Assembly: GCF_011752565.1 (NCBI RefSeq) | Contig: NZ_VWXK01000003.1 | Coordinates: forward strand, 247,870-311,869 | Direction: 5' to 3' | DNA from: Pantoea sp. Ap-967 | Lineage (GTDB): Bacteria > Pseudomonadota > Gammaproteobacteria > Pseudomonadales > Pseudomonadaceae | Length of the DNA: 64,000 nt | Part shown: positions 54,930-64,000 of the stretch, one piece after another | Position numbering within the stretch: the first letter of the stretch is position 1 | Layout of the letters: every line of letters begins with the position of its first letter | Translations under genes and position numbers: made by a program | Notes under the pieces: generated by a model | What the model saw: the letters and a program-made list of their open reading frames with translations, nothing else | Databases searched by the model: none | Told to the model about the DNA's origin: nothing

Positions 54930-56024
54930 TCAAAGCACTGCCTTGGGATAGGAACCCAGCACCTTCAGCGCCACGGCATCCTGGCTGATCTTCTCCAGCA
55001 CCGCCTTGATCAACGGGTCGCGGTGGTGGCCGACGAAGTCGATGAAGAACACGTAGGTCCACTTGCCACTGCGCGACGGGCGGGTTTCGATGCGGGTCAG
55101 GTCGATGCCGTTCTCGTGGAATGGCACCAGCAGCTCGTGCAACGCACCTGGCTTGTTGCTCATCGACACGATGATCGAGGTTTTGTCGTCACCGGTCGGC
55201 GGCACTTCCTGGTTACCGATCATCAGGAACCGCGTGGAGTTGTCCGGGCGGTCTTCGATCTTCTCGGCCAGGCGAGTCAGGCCGTACAGGTTGGCCGCCA
55301 TGTCACCGGCGATGGCCGCCGAGTTCCACTCGCCCTTGACCCGCTTGGCCGCTTCGGCGTTGCTGGAAACCGCCACGCGCTCCACGTTCGGGTAGTGCGC
55401 ATCCAGCCACTTGCGGCACTGGGCCAGGGACTGGGCGTGGGAGTAGATACGGGTGATGCTGTTGGTCTTGGTGCTCTCGCCCACCAGCAGGTGATGGTGA
55501 ATGCGCAGCTCCACTTCGCCGCAAATCACCATGTCGTGCTCAAGGAAGCTGTCGAGGGTGTGGCTGACCGCACCCTCGGTGGAGTTTTCCACCGGCACCA
55601 CACCGAAGTTGACGGCGCCGGCCGCCACTTCGCGGAACACTTCGTCGATGGCCGCCATCGGCCGGCTGACCACGGCGTGGCCGAAGTGCTTCATGGCCGC
55701 GGCCTGGGTGAAGGTGCCCTCCGGGCCGAGGTAGGCGACCTTGAGTGGTTCTTCCAGGGCCAGGCACGACGACATGATTTCGCGGAACAGCCGCGCCATC
55801 TCTTCGTTGCCCAGCGGGCCCTTGTTGCGCTCCATCACGCGCTTGAGCACGGCGGCTTCACGCTCGGGGCGGTAGAACACCGGCTTTTCGCCTTCGGCCA
55901 GCGAAGCGGTTTTGACCCGCGCCACTTCTTCGGCGCAGCGGGCACGGTCGCTGATCAGCTCGAGGATTTTCTCGTCGAGGCTGTCGATGCGCACGCGCAG
56001 GGCTTTGAGTTCCTGTTCGGACAT
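54930..56024 (-). CDS. pheA: Bifunctional chorismate mutase/prephenate dehydratase (P-protein)
   Basis: 364 residues, the Pseudomonas length. Chorismate mutase (about 1-90) starts MSEQELKALRVRIDSLDEKI. Prephenate dehydratase follows with VAYLGPEGTFTQAA, VPVENSTEGAVSHTLD and DNSTRFLMIG (Thr-Arg-Phe active site). The ACT domain has SNKPGALHELL and TRIETRPSRSGKWTY, which binds phenylalanine for feedback control. The start overlaps the serC stop (TGATG). Leads to phenylalanine. Confidence 0.96.
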   Translation of the reverse strand: MSEQELKALRVRIDSLDEKILELISDRARCAEEVARVKTASLAEGEKPVFYRPEREAAVLKRVMERNKGPLGNEEMARLFREIMSSCLALEEPLKVAYLGPEGTFTQAAAMKHFGHAVVSRPMAAIDEVFREVAAGAVNFGVVPVENSTEGAVSHTLDSFLEHDMVICGEVELRIHHHLLVGESTKTNSITRIYSHAQSLAQCRKWLDAHYPNVERVAVSSNAEAAKRVKGEWNSAAIAGDMAANLYGLTRLAEKIEDRPDNSTRFLMIGNQEVPPTGDDKTSIIVSMSNKPGALHELLVPFHENGIDLTRIETRPSRSGKWTYVFFIDFVGHHRDPLIKAVLEKISQDAVALKVLGSYPKAVL

Positions 56025-57109
56025 CAGCCGTGCTCCTTCTCGAATTCGGCCATGTAGGCCACCAGGGCTTCCACCGCATCCAGGCCCAAGGCGTTGTAGA
56101 TCGAGGCGCGCATGCCGCCAACCGAACGGTGACCCTTGAGGTTGAGCAGGCCACGGGCATCGGCGCCGGCCAGGAAGGCCTTGTCCAGGCGCTCGTCGGC
56201 CAGGCGGAATGGGACGTTCATCCACGAACGGGCGTTGTGGTTGATCGGGTTGGTGTAGAACTCGCTGGCGTCGATGAAACCGTACAGGCGGTCTTTCTTG
56301 GCGCGGTTGCGCTGTTCCATGGCGTCGACGCCGCCCTGCTCCTTCAGCCACTCGAACACCAGGCCCGAGAGGTACCAGGAATAGGTGGCCGGGGTGTTGT
56401 ACATCGAACCGTTGTCGGCCGACACCTTGTAGTCGAGCATGGTCGGGCAGCTGCTGCGGGCACGGCCCAGCAGGTCTTCACGGACGATCACCACCACCAG
56501 GCCGCTAGGGCCGATGTTCTTCTGCGCGCCGGCGTAGATCAGGCCGTATTGCGACACGTCTATCGGGCGCGAGAGGATGTCGGAGGACATGTCGACCACC
56601 AGCGGCACGTCACCGGTTTCCGGCACCCAGTCGAACTGCAGGCCACCGATGGTTTCGTTGGACGCATAGTGGACGTAGGCGGCGTTCTTGGTCAGCTTCC
56701 ACTCGTTCTGGCCAGGAATGGCCAGGTAGTCGTAGGGCTTGGCGCTGGCGGCGACGTTGACGCTGCCGAAGCGGCGCGCTTCCTCGATGGCCTTTTTCGA
56801 CCAGATGCCGGTTTCCACGTAGTCGGCGGTGGCGTTTTCCGGCAGCAGGTTCAGCGGAATCTCGGCGAACTGCTGGCTGGCGCCACCCTGCAGGAACAGC
56901 ACCTTGTAGTTGGAGGGGACGGACAGCAGGTCACGCAGGTCCTGCTCGGCCTTTTCGGCGATGGCCACGTAGTCATCGCTGCGATGGCTCATTTCCATCA
57001 CCGACAAGCCCTTGCCGTTCCAGTCCAGCATTTCGGCCTGGGCGCGCTGCAATACAGCGTCAGGAAGCGCGGCAGGGCCTGCGCAGAAGTTAAAGGCTCG
57101 TTTGCTCAC
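56024..57109 (-). CDS. serC: Phosphoserine aminotransferase
   Basis: 361 residues from a GTG at 57109 (MSKRAFNFCAGPAALPD); another GTG six bases earlier would add two residues. PLP enzyme of serine and pyridoxine synthesis. GGASQQFAEIPLNL contacts substrate, and YAGAQKNIGPSGLVVVIV contains the PLP lysine. C-terminal GHRSVGGMRASIYNA binds phosphate. First gene of serC-pheA-tyrA/aroA-cmk-rpsA, with gyrA transcribed toward it upstream. Confidence 0.96.
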   Translation of the reverse strand: MSKRAFNFCAGPAALPDAVLQRAQAEMLDWNGKGLSVMEMSHRSDDYVAIAEKAEQDLRDLLSVPSNYKVLFLQGGASQQFAEIPLNLLPENATADYVETGIWSKKAIEEARRFGSVNVAASAKPYDYLAIPGQNEWKLTKNAAYVHYASNETIGGLQFDWVPETGDVPLVVDMSSDILSRPIDVSQYGLIYAGAQKNIGPSGLVVVIVREDLLGRARSSCPTMLDYKVSADNGSMYNTPATYSWYLSGLVFEWLKEQGGVDAMEQRNRAKKDRLYGFIDASEFYTNPINHNARSWMNVPFRLADERLDKAFLAGADARGLLNLKGHRSVGGMRASIYNALGLDAVEALVAYMAEFEKEHG

Positions 57110-57163
57110 ATCCACTCTCGCTCTAATAGAACAAAAATCTAACCAATCTGGTGCAGCGCAACC

Positions 57164-57255
57164 CTTGTAGGAGCGGGCTTGGCCCGCGAACACCGGCGAA
57201 GCCGGTGCCATCTAGCGCAGTGCCTGCATCGCGAGCTGCGCTCGCTCCTACCGGG
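57164..57255. repeat. Adjacent REPs of two classes
   Basis: A P. putida-class copy GTAGGAGCGGGCTTGGCCCGCGAA (57168-57190) is followed by a copy of the RAYT-linked class, CATCGCGAGCTGCGCTCGCTCCTACC (57227-57252). Both lie between serC and gyrA. Confidence 0.85.
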
Positions 57256-57293
57256 GGCGGGCAGGCCGTGGGGCCGCACCCTTCACAGTCAAA

Positions 57294-57325
57294 CGGGGCG
57301 ACCTTGGTCGCCCCGCTTGGGTTTT
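57294..57325 (-). terminator. Hairpin after gyrA
   Basis: CGGGGCGACC and GGTCGCCCCG (57294-57303 and 57306-57315) form a ten-base stem. On the minus strand it is followed only by GTTTGACTG, so it is a modest intrinsic terminator for gyrA. Confidence 0.55.
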
Positions 57326-57333
57326 ACGCTTGC

Positions 57334-60096
57334 TTATTCCTGTGCAGCCTCTTCGCTGCCAGCGGCTTCATCATCTGGCGCATCGGCCTCGACGCCCTCC
57401 TCGTCCGTCTCGACCAGGTCATCGAGTTCGTCCTCGGACGGCTCCTGGATACGCTCCAGGCCCACCAGCGTCTCGTCGGTGGCCAGCTTGATCAGGGTGA
57501 CGCCCTGGGTGTTACGGCCCAGGCTGGAAACCTCGCCAACCCGTGTGCGCACCAGGGTGCCCTGGTCGGAGATCAGCATGATCTCCTCGCCTTCCTGCAC
57601 CTGAATGGCGCCGATCAGCAAACCGTTGCGGCCCTTGGTACCCATGGCGATCACGCCCTGGCCGCCACGCCCGCGGCGCGGGAACTTCGACAGCGGCGTG
57701 CGCTTGCCGAAGCCACGCTCCGACGCGGTGAGGATCTGCGCACCCGACTCAGGAATCAGCATCGAGATGATCTGCTGGCCCTTGCCCAGCTTCATGCCGC
57801 GCACGCCACGGGCGGTACGGCCCATTTCGCGAACTACGCTCTCGGCGAAGCGGATCACCTTGCCGGCGTCGGAGAACATCATCACTTCCTTGGCGCCGTC
57901 GGTGATGGCCGCGGCAATCAAGGTGTCGCCTTCCTTGAGCTTCAGGGCGATCAGGCCGCTGGAGCGTGGGCGGGCGAACTGCGCCAGCGGGGTTTTCTTG
58001 ACGGTGCCGGAGGCAGTCGCCATGAAGATGTACGCGCCGGTCGGCTCTGCCGCCCACTCCGGGGTATCGCCGTCTTCTTCGTCGATTTCCTCGGCTTCGA
58101 CGATTTCGCCTTCGATCACGCCATCGTCGCCGTCTTCCAGCTCTTCTTCAGGGTCGGCGTTCTGCTGCAGGGCTTCCAGGTCGATCTGCAGCATGGCGGT
58201 GATGCGTTCACCTTCCTCCAGCGGCAGCAGGTTGACCAGCGGGCGGCCACGGGCAGCGCGCGACGCCTCCGGGATGTCGTAGGTCTTGAGCCAGTACACC
58301 TTGCCCTTGCTGGAGAACAGCAGCAGGGTGGCGTGGCTGTTGGCGACCAGCAGGTGCTCGATGTAGTCCTCGTCCTTCACGCCGGTGGCCGACTTGCCCT
58401 TGCCACCCCGGCGCTGGGCCTGGTAGGCGGACAGCGGCTGGGTCTTGGCATAGCCGCCGTGGGAGATGGTCACCACGCGCTCTTCTTCCGGGATCATGTC
58501 GCCGTAGTTGAGGTCGTGGCGGGCATCGAGGATTTCGGTGCGGCGGGCATCGCCGTATTCGGCACGAATGGCTTCGAGCTCTTCGCGAATCACTTCCATC
58601 AGGCGCTGGGCGCTGTTGAGGATGCGGATCAGCTCGCCGATTTGCTCGAGAATTTCCTGGTACTCGGCCAGCAGCTTCTCGTGCTCCAGGCCGGTCAGGC
58701 GGTGCAGACGCAGGTCGAGAATCGCCTGGGCCTGTTCCGGCGACAGGTAATACTTGCCATCGCGCAGGCCGTACTGCTCGGGCAGGTCTTCAGGGCGGCA
58801 GGAATCGGCGCCGGCGCGCTCGACCATGACCTGCACGGCACTGGATTCCCAGGCAGTGGACACCAGCGCTTCCTTGGCTTCGGACGGCGTTGGCGAGGCC
58901 TTGATCATGGCGATGACCGGGTCGATGTTGGACAGCGCAACCGCCTGGCCTTCAAGGATATGGCCACGCTCGCGGGCCTTGCGCAGCTCGAATACGGTAC
59001 GGCGGGTCACCACTTCGCGGCGGTGACGGACGAACGCTTCGAGCAGGTCCTTGAGGTTGAGCAGGCGCGGGCGACCGTCGACCAGGGCAACCACGTTGAT
59101 ACCGAACACGCTCTGCAGCTGGGTTTGCTGGTAGAGGTTGTTGAGCACCACCTCCGGCACCTCGCCGCGGCGCAGCTCGATGACGATGCGCATGCCGTCC
59201 TTGTCGGACTCGTCGCGCAGCTCGGTGATGCCTTCGATTTTCTTCTCTTTGACCAGCTCCGCGATCTTCTCGATCAGGCGGGCCTTGTTCAGCTGGTACG
59301 GCAGCTCGGTGACGACGATCTGCTGGCGGCCACCAACCTTGTCGATGTCTTCGATCTCGGAGCGGGCACGCATGTAGATGCGGCCACGGCCGGTACGGTA
59401 GGCCTCGATGATGCCCTGGCGGCCGTTGATGATACCGGCAGTCGGGAAGTCGGGGCCGGGGATGAACTGCATCAGTTCATCGATGGTGACGTCCGGGTTG
59501 TCGATCAGCGCCAGGCAACCGTCGATCACTTCACCGAGGTTGTGCGGCGGAATGTTGGTTGCCATGCCCACGGCGATACCGCTGGAGCCGTTGACCAGCA
59601 GGTTGGGGATGCGGGTAGGCATCACCGCCGGGATCTGCTCGGTGCCGTCGTAGTTGGGCACCCAGTCGACGGTTTCCTTGTGCAGGTCGGCCAGCAGCTC
59701 GTGGGCCAGCTTGGTCATGCGCACTTCGGTGTATCGCATGGCCGCGGCGTTGTCGCCGTCCACCGAGCCGAAGTTGCCCTGGCCGTCGACCAGCAGGTAG
59801 CGCAGCGAGAAGGGCTGGGCCATACGCACGATGGTGTCGTAGACCGCAGTGTCGCCGTGCGGGTGGTACTTACCGATCACGTCACCGACCACACGGGCGG
59901 ATTTCTTGTACGGTTTGTTCCAGTCGTTGCCCAGCTCGCTCATCGCGTAGAGGACGCGACGATGCACGGGCTTCAAGCCATCGCGGGCATCGGGCAGCGC
60001 TCGCCCGACAATCACGCTCATGGCGTAGTCGAGGTAAGACTGTCTCAGTTCGTCTTCGATATTGACCGGGAGGATTTCTTTGGCCAGTTCGCCCAT
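57334..60096 (-). CDS. gyrA: DNA gyrase subunit A
   Basis: 920 residues. [20 protein letters not shown] is the standard N terminus. The catalytic tyrosine is Tyr122 (MRYTEVRM), and the quinolone region has Thr83 and Asp87 in [10 protein letters not shown], the normal Pseudomonas residues, so no resistance change is visible there. The GyrA box QRRGGKGKS starts the C-terminal pinwheel. An acidic segment (about residues 647-682, [12 protein letters not shown] through [13 protein letters not shown]) interrupts that domain, and a second acidic tail ends the protein. The antisense frame covering the gene is not real. Introduces negative supercoils with GyrB. Confidence 0.98.
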   Translation of the reverse strand: MGELAKEILPVNIEDELRQSYLDYAMSVIVGRALPDARDGLKPVHRRVLYAMSELGNDWNKPYKKSARVVGDVIGKYHPHGDTAVYDTIVRMAQPFSLRYLLVDGQGNFGSVDGDNAAAMRYTEVRMTKLAHELLADLHKETVDWVPNYDGTEQIPAVMPTRIPNLLVNGSSGIAVGMATNIPPHNLGEVIDGCLALIDNPDVTIDELMQFIPGPDFPTAGIINGRQGIIEAYRTGRGRIYMRARSEIEDIDKVGGRQQIVVTELPYQLNKARLIEKIAELVKEKKIEGITELRDESDKDGMRIVIELRRGEVPEVVLNNLYQQTQLQSVFGINVVALVDGRPRLLNLKDLLEAFVRHRREVVTRRTVFELRKARERGHILEGQAVALSNIDPVIAMIKASPTPSEAKEALVSTAWESSAVQVMVERAGADSCRPEDLPEQYGLRDGKYYLSPEQAQAILDLRLHRLTGLEHEKLLAEYQEILEQIGELIRILNSAQRLMEVIREELEAIRAEYGDARRTEILDARHDLNYGDMIPEEERVVTISHGGYAKTQPLSAYQAQRRGGKGKSATGVKDEDYIEHLLVANSHATLLLFSSKGKVYWLKTYDIPEASRAARGRPLVNLLPLEEGERITAMLQIDLEALQQNADPEEELEDGDDGVIEGEIVEAEEIDEEDGDTPEWAAEPTGAYIFMATASGTVKKTPLAQFARPRSSGLIALKLKEGDTLIAAAITDGAKEVMMFSDAGKVIRFAESVVREMGRTARGVRGMKLGKGQQIISMLIPESGAQILTASERGFGKRTPLSKFPRRGRGGQGVIAMGTKGRNGLLIGAIQVQEGEEIMLISDQGTLVRTRVGEVSSLGRNTQGVTLIKLATDETLVGLERIQEPSEDELDDLVETDEEGVEADAPDDEAAGSEEAAQE

Positions 60097-60407
60097 GAGA
60101 AGCCTGATTCCTTTTTTCGGGTGAAACTTCGTAGCTCCATCAAGGGCCGAACGAAGCTCGCCGCCGCAGCGCATAGGGGTGCGACGACTTACGACAAATC
60201 AATGAGTTGTTGCATGGATCTGCGCAATGAAGGCCGCCTTCGTGGGCGGTCCTGGAAACTGCCGGATGTTACCACAAAGGCGGGGCGGTGGGGAGATAGG
60301 GTACGGGGTGGTTGCGCGGGATATTAGCGCCGCTCACGCGGCGCATCGCGAGCTCTGCTCGCTCCTACCCGGCATGCGCAACCCCGGCAACGCTCGCGAT
60401 GGGGCCC
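60097..60407. other. Region between gyrA and mtnA
   Basis: 311 bases with the gyrA promoter area and a REP at 60327-60370. No clear promoter hexamers on the minus strand and no open frame of interest. Confidence 0.55.
60327..60370. repeat. REP of the RAYT-linked class
   Basis: GCGCCGCTCACGCGGCGCATCGCGAGCTCTGCTCGCTCCTACCC, with one change in the core palindrome, matches the class beside the RAYT gene at 49527. Confidence 0.85.
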
Positions 60408-61484
60408 TCAATGCAAACGCTTGCGGCACATCAGCTGCGCCAACTTGGCGGCATCGGGCCGTTCGACGATGCCGCGCTCGGTGACGATCACGTCAATCAG
60501 GTCGGCCGGGGTTACGTCGAACACCGGGTTGAACACCTCCACATCCGGCGCCACACGGGTGCCGGCGTAGTCCAGCAGCTCATCGGCCTCACGCTCTTCC
60601 AGCGGAATGTCCTCGCCCGTGGCCAGGTTGAGGTCGATGCTGGTGCTTGGCGCCACCACCATGAAGCGCACGCCGTGGTGCATGGCACTGACCGCCAGCT
60701 GGTAGGTGCCGATCTTGCTGGCCATGTCGCCATTGGCCGCGATGCAGTCGGCACCCACCACCACCCAGGTGATGCCCTTGGTCTTCATCAGGTGGGCCAG
60801 CGCCGAATCGGCGCACAGGGTGACCGGAATACCTTCGCCGGCCAGCTCCCAGGCCGTCAGCCGCGCACCCTGCAGCCAAGGGCGGGTTTCGCCGGCGTAC
60901 ACCCGCTCGACCATGCCTTCCAGGTATCCGGCGCGGATCACCCCCAACGCCGTGCCGATGCCACCGCTGGCCAGGGCGCCGGCATTGCCGTAGGTGAGCA
61001 AGGTCTGGGCATTGCCCTGGTGGCGGCGGATCAGCTCGATACCGTGCTGGGCCATGGTCAGGTTGGCCTCGCGGTCACTCTCGTGAATAGCCACGGCCTC
61101 GGCCTCCAGCGCCGCCAGCACGTCTTCTTCGCCGCGCACCCGCTGCAGGCGGTCGCGCATGCGGTTCAGGGCCCAGAACAGGTTGGCGGCAGTGGGGCGC
61201 GCCTCGGCCAGGCTCAGGAAGTCTTCTTCCAGGTCCATTTCCCAGTCGCCGCCTTCGGCCAGGCGCTCCTCCAGGGCCAGCACCAGGCCATAGGCCGCGG
61301 CGATGCCGATGGCCGAGGCGCCGCGCACGGCCATGCCGCGGATCGCCGCAACCACCTGTGCAACATTGTCGCAGGCCAGCCAGCGCTCTTGCGACGGCAG
61401 CAGGCGCTGGTCGAGCAGGTGCAGGACGCCGTCGTGCCAGCGAATCCCGGTCACCTTCTCCGCCGCCAAAAGTCGCTCGCGCAT
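60408..61484 (-). CDS. mtnA: Methylthioribose-1-phosphate isomerase
   Basis: 358 residues. Methionine salvage enzyme converting 5-methylthioribose-1-phosphate to the ribulose form. [17 protein letters not shown], the loop CADSALAHL, and [20 protein letters not shown] with its catalytic Asp are the family signatures. The start at 61484 has GGGGAGAGG at a good distance. The much longer open frame extends over ubiG in antisense and is discarded. Divergent from ubiG. Confidence 0.94.
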   Translation of the reverse strand: MRERLLAAEKVTGIRWHDGVLHLLDQRLLPSQERWLACDNVAQVVAAIRGMAVRGASAIGIAAAYGLVLALEERLAEGGDWEMDLEEDFLSLAEARPTAANLFWALNRMRDRLQRVRGEEDVLAALEAEAVAIHESDREANLTMAQHGIELIRRHQGNAQTLLTYGNAGALASGGIGTALGVIRAGYLEGMVERVYAGETRPWLQGARLTAWELAGEGIPVTLCADSALAHLMKTKGITWVVVGADCIAANGDMASKIGTYQLAVSAMHHGVRFMVVAPSTSIDLNLATGEDIPLEEREADELLDYAGTRVAPDVEVFNPVFDVTPADLIDVIVTERGIVERPDAAKLAQLMCRKRLH

Positions 61485-61521
61485 CGCCTCTCCCCGTCGT
61501 TCGGATATCAAAAGCCGGCGA

Positions 61522-61527
61522 TTATAG
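61522..61527 (-). promoter_or_regulatory. Consensus -10 box (TATAAT) for mtnA
   Basis: The minus strand reads TATAAT 38 bases before the mtnA ATG. The -35 at 17 bases spacing is poor (GAGCGC). On the opposite strand TATACT (61554-61559) is 38 bases before the ubiG ATG, so the two divergent promoters may overlap. Confidence 0.5.
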
Positions 61528-61553
61528 CGACCCTCGGCGCCGGGCGCTCGGGT

Positions 61554-61559
61554 ATACTG
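61554..61559 (+). promoter_or_regulatory. Candidate -10 box (TATACT) for ubiG-mupP-yciK
   Basis: TATACT, one mismatch from consensus, lies 38 bases before the ubiG ATG, with a weak -35 at normal spacing. Confidence 0.45.
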
Positions 61560-61596
61560 CGCCGCATTTGAAGTGCAAGTTCCAGAGGATTGTTCA

Positions 61597-62295
61597 ATGA
61601 GCAACGTCGACCACGCCGAAATCGCCAAGTTCGAAGCCTTGGCCCACCGCTGGTGGGACCGCGAAAGCGAGTTCAAGCCGCTGCACGACATCAACCCGCT
61701 GCGCGTCAACTGGATCGACGAGCGCGTCAGCCTCGCCGGCAAGAAGGTGCTGGACGTGGGCTGCGGCGGCGGCATCCTCAGCGAAGCCATGGCCCTGCGT
61801 GGCGCCAGCGTTACCGGTATCGACATGGGCGAGGCGCCGCTGGCCGTGGCCCAGCTGCACCAGCTGGAATCCGGCGTGCAGGTGCAGTACCGGCAGATTA
61901 CCGCCGAAGCCCTGGCCGAAGAGATGCCCGAGCAGTTCGATGTGGTCACCTGCCTGGAAATGCTCGAACACGTACCCGACCCGTCGTCGGTGATCCGCGC
62001 CTGCTTCCGCATGGTCAAGCCCGGCGGCCAGGTGTTCTTCTCGACCATCAACCGCAACCCCAAGGCCTACCTGCTGGCCATCGTCGGCGCCGAGTACATC
62101 CTCAAGATGCTGCCGCGCGGCACCCACGACTTCAAGAAATTCATCCGCCCGTCGGAGCTGGGCGCCTGGGCCCGCGTGGCCGGCCTTGAGGTCAAGGACA
62201 TCATCGGCCTGACCTACAACCCGCTGACCAAGCACTACAAGCTCAGCAGCGACGTGGACGTGAACTACATGATTCAGACCCTGCGCGAGGAATGA
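61597..62295 (+). CDS. ubiG: Ubiquinone biosynthesis O-methyltransferase
   Basis: 232 residues. Performs both O-methylations in ubiquinone synthesis. SAM motif [16 protein letters not shown] is followed by [15 protein letters not shown] and [16 protein letters not shown], all UbiG-specific. The ATG at 61597 has AGAGGA 10 bases before; an upstream in-frame ATG at 61573 adds nonconserved residues. Its stop overlaps mupP (ATGA). Confidence 0.97.
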   Translation: MSNVDHAEIAKFEALAHRWWDRESEFKPLHDINPLRVNWIDERVSLAGKKVLDVGCGGGILSEAMALRGASVTGIDMGEAPLAVAQLHQLESGVQVQYRQITAEALAEEMPEQFDVVTCLEMLEHVPDPSSVIRACFRMVKPGGQVFFSTINRNPKAYLLAIVGAEYILKMLPRGTHDFKKFIRPSELGAWARVAGLEVKDIIGLTYNPLTKHYKLSSDVDVNYMIQTLREE

Positions 62296-62969
62296 GCATG
62301 CGCCTGCGAGCGGTACTCTTCGACATGGACGGCACCTTGCTCGACACGGCGCCGGACTTCATCGCCATTTGCCAGGCCATGCTGGCCGAGCGCGGCCTGC
62401 CGGCGGTCGATGACCAGCTGATCCGCGACGTGATTTCCGGCGGCGCCCGGGCGATGGTCGCCGCCACGTTTGCCATGGACCCGGAGGCCGAGGGTTTCGA
62501 AGCCCTGCGCCTGGAGTTCCTGGAGCGCTACCAGCGCGACTGCGCGGTGCACAGCAAGCTGTTCGATGGCATGGGCGAGCTGCTGGCCGACATCGAGAAA
62601 GGCAACCTGCTGTGGGGCGTGGTCACCAACAAGCCGGTACGCTTCGCCGAGCCGATCATGCAGCAGCTGGGCCTGGCCGAGCGCTCGGCGCTGCTGATCT
62701 GCCCGGACCACGTGAAGAACAGCAAGCCCGACCCCGAGCCGCTGATCCTGGCCTGCAAGACCCTCGACCTGGACCCTGCCAGCGTCTTGTTCGTGGGCGA
62801 CGACTTGCGCGATATCGAGTCGGGCCGCGACGCCGGCACCCGCACGGCGGCGGTGCGCTACGGCTATATTCATCCAGAGGACAACCCCAACAACTGGGGC
62901 GCCGATGTGGTGGTGGACCACCCGCTGGAACTGCGCAAGGTCATCGACAGCGCGCTGTGCGGTTGCTGA
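62292..62969 (+). CDS. mupP: N-acetylmuramic acid 6-phosphate phosphatase (HAD family)
   Basis: 225 residues. HAD motif [11 protein letters not shown], motif III region [11 protein letters not shown], and motif [18 protein letters not shown]. In Pseudomonas the phosphatase next to ubiG is MupP of the peptidoglycan recycling route leading to UDP-MurNAc. A phosphoglycolate phosphatase (Gph) label is the common alternative. Start overlaps ubiG; an ATG six bases on is also possible. Confidence 0.88.
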   Translation: MSMRLRAVLFDMDGTLLDTAPDFIAICQAMLAERGLPAVDDQLIRDVISGGARAMVAATFAMDPEAEGFEALRLEFLERYQRDCAVHSKLFDGMGELLADIEKGNLLWGVVTNKPVRFAEPIMQQLGLAERSALLICPDHVKNSKPDPEPLILACKTLDLDPASVLFVGDDLRDIESGRDAGTRTAAVRYGYIHPEDNPNNWGADVVVDHPLELRKVIDSALCGC

Positions 62970-62988
62970 CCTGACCCTGCGCGCGCCC

Positions 62989-63079
62989 CTGTAGGAGCGG
63001 GCTTGCCCCGCGAACACGGGCGCAGCCCGTGCCAGCCGCTGCTGCGCCTGCTTCGCGGGGCAAGCCCGCTCCTACAAGG
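62989..63079. repeat. Inverted REP pair between mupP and yciK
   Basis: TGTAGGAGCGGGCTTGCCCCGCGAA and its inverse TTCGCGGGGCAAGCCCGCTCCTACA flank a central GGGCGCAGCCC hairpin. P. putida-class REP pair, same as at 2831-2919. Confidence 0.92.
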
Positions 63080-63112
63080 CCCGTATCAAGCCTTCGAGAA
63101 AGGGAATTATCC

Positions 63113-63853
63113 ATGTTCGACTACACCGCCCGCCCCGGCCTGCTCGCTGGCCGCATCATCCTGGTCACCGGCGCAGGCCGTGGCATCGGCGCCGCTGCCG
63201 CCAAGGCTTATGCCGCCCTGGGCGCCACCGTGCTGCTGCTGGGCAAGACCGAAGCCAACCTCAACGAGGTCTACGACCAGATCGAGGCCGCTGGCCACCC
63301 GCAACCGGTGGTCATCCCGTTCAACCTGGAAACCGCCCTGCCCCACCAGTACGACGAACTGGCGGTGATGATCGAGGAGCAGTTCGGCCGCCTTGACGGC
63401 CTGCTCAACAACGCCTCGATCATTGGCCCGCGCACACCGCTGGAGCAGCTGTCGGGCGACAACTTCATGCGTGTGATGCACATCAACGTCGACGCCACCT
63501 TCATGCTCACCAGCACCTTGCTGCCGCTGCTCAAGCTGTCGGAGGACGCCTCGGTGGTGTTCACTTCCAGCAGCGTGGGGCGCAAGGGGCGGGCCTATTG
63601 GGGCGCCTATGGTGTGTCGAAGTTTGCCACCGAAGGGCTGATGCAGACCCTGGCCGACGAGCTGGAAGGTGTGGCACCGGTGCGTTCGAACAGCATCAAC
63701 CCGGGGGCCACGCGCACGGCGATGCGGGCGCAGGCGTATCCCAGCGAGAACCCGCAGAACAACCCGCTGCCTGAAGAGATCATGCCGGTTTACCTGTACC
63801 TGATGGGGCCCGATAGCAAGGATGTGAATGGGCAGGCATTGAACGCCCAGTAA
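63113..63853 (+). CDS. yciK: YciK-family short-chain dehydrogenase
   Basis: 246 residues. Rossmann motif VTGAGRGIGAAAAKAY, the NNAS strand at LLNNASIIGPRT, serine in FTSSSVGRKG, and YGVSKFATEG with the catalytic Tyr and Lys. Substrate unknown. GAAAGGGAATTATCC before the ATG at 63113; the longer open frame reads the REP pair. Usual companion of ubiG-mupP in Pseudomonas. Confidence 0.93.
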   Translation: MFDYTARPGLLAGRIILVTGAGRGIGAAAAKAYAALGATVLLLGKTEANLNEVYDQIEAAGHPQPVVIPFNLETALPHQYDELAVMIEEQFGRLDGLLNNASIIGPRTPLEQLSGDNFMRVMHINVDATFMLTSTLLPLLKLSEDASVVFTSSSVGRKGRAYWGAYGVSKFATEGLMQTLADELEGVAPVRSNSINPGATRTAMRAQAYPSENPQNNPLPEEIMPVYLYLMGPDSKDVNGQALNAQ

Positions 63854-63884
63854 CGCAGGTTCAGCCCTTTCGCGGTGTACGACC

Positions 63885-64000
63885 GGAGACATCGTTTACA
63901 TCGTAAACCGGGGACATGGTTTACACATTTGAGGCTTGGACGCGGTTTTCACCCCGTCCAAGCCTCCCCAGGAGATGGTCACACAGGAACACATCCCAAA
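63885..64000. mobile_element. Probable end of an insertion sequence, cut by window edge
   Basis: GGAGACATCGTTTACATCGTAAAC and CGGGGACATGGTTTACAC form two direct copies of a GACATxGTTTACA motif just after yciK. Such duplicated GACAT-GTTTAC motifs resemble the terminal sites of IS481-like elements. An ATG at 63975 with AGGAG nearby opens a frame (MVTQEHIPK) that runs off the window and may be a transposase. The rest lies outside, so the family is only a guess. Confidence 0.42.

Noticed and set aside
57151..60327. A 1058-residue open frame antisense to gyrA
   Set aside because: It is a codon-bias shadow of gyrA in a GC-rich genome. The sequence is low-complexity (rich in Gly, His, Gln, Val), and the opposite strand is an intact gyrA.
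2831..63079. Regularly spaced repeats as a CRISPR array
   Set aside because: The repeats are REP palindromes in scattered intergenic positions, without constant spacing or spacers, and no cas genes occur.

Overview
The window looks like a chromosomal segment of a Pseudomonas putida-group bacterium. The coding density, the GC-rich core codon use, the uninterrupted order serC-pheA-tyrA/aroA-cmk-rpsA-ihfB, the fused TyrA-AroA protein, the MupP phosphatase next to ubiG and the typical P. putida REP palindromes all point that way. No tRNA, rRNA or CRISPR array was seen.

Layout. Positions 1-2491 (minus strand) carry a truncated glycosyltransferase, rmd and gmd, which make GDP-D-rhamnose. Positions 2959-7532 (minus) hold a complete type I secretion exporter (TolC-like, HlyD-like, PrtD-like ABC protein). 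Divergent from it, 8114-10422 encode an unknown protein and an RTX-like/DUF4214 repeat protein that is the likely cargo. A terminator follows. Positions 10527-18946 carry two large multidomain GT2 proteins and three AT-rich sugar-transferase genes, and a convergent AlgX-like SGNH gene lies at 19000-20238. Positions 20552-23992 are rfbBDAC (dTDP-L-rhamnose). A convergent KpsF/KdsD-type isomerase and small Pseudomonas orphan proteins lie at 24080-26700.

Positions 27286-37752 look like one nine-gene operon: ddhD-ddhA-ddhB-ddhC (CDP-3,6-dideoxy-4-keto sugar), a YerE-like ThDP enzyme, a YerF-like reductase, then GtrA, GtrB and a GT-C membrane transferase. The order matches the known yersiniose A pathway joined to a lipid-linked periplasmic glycosylation cassette. 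It ends at a strong bidirectional terminator (37763-37799).

Positions 37811-46700 (minus) are the ABC-transporter-dependent polysaccharide operon: wbpW/manC, manB/algC-like, wzm, wzt, a methyltransferase with a coiled coil, and a two-domain mannosyl/rhamnosyltransferase. With gmd/rmd this is a common polysaccharide antigen (D-rhamnan) locus split in two by about 35 kb of accessory genes. Positions 47026-63853 are mostly housekeeping: an MBL/beta-CASP protein, a LapA-family protein, ihfB, a REP-associated tyrosine transposase with its REPs, rpsA, cmk, tyrA-aroA, pheA, serC, gyrA, mtnA, ubiG, mupP and yciK. The right edge appears to enter an insertion sequence.

Working model (inference): the D-rhamnan is made in the cytoplasm, its length is set by the methyltransferase/coiled-coil protein and Wzt, it is exported by Wzm-Wzt, and it is decorated in the periplasm by the yersiniose-Gtr cassette. 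The type I-secreted repeat protein may be a surface protein attached to this polysaccharide coat, as in Caulobacter RsaA. Functions rest on motif recognition and gene order only; no searches were run.
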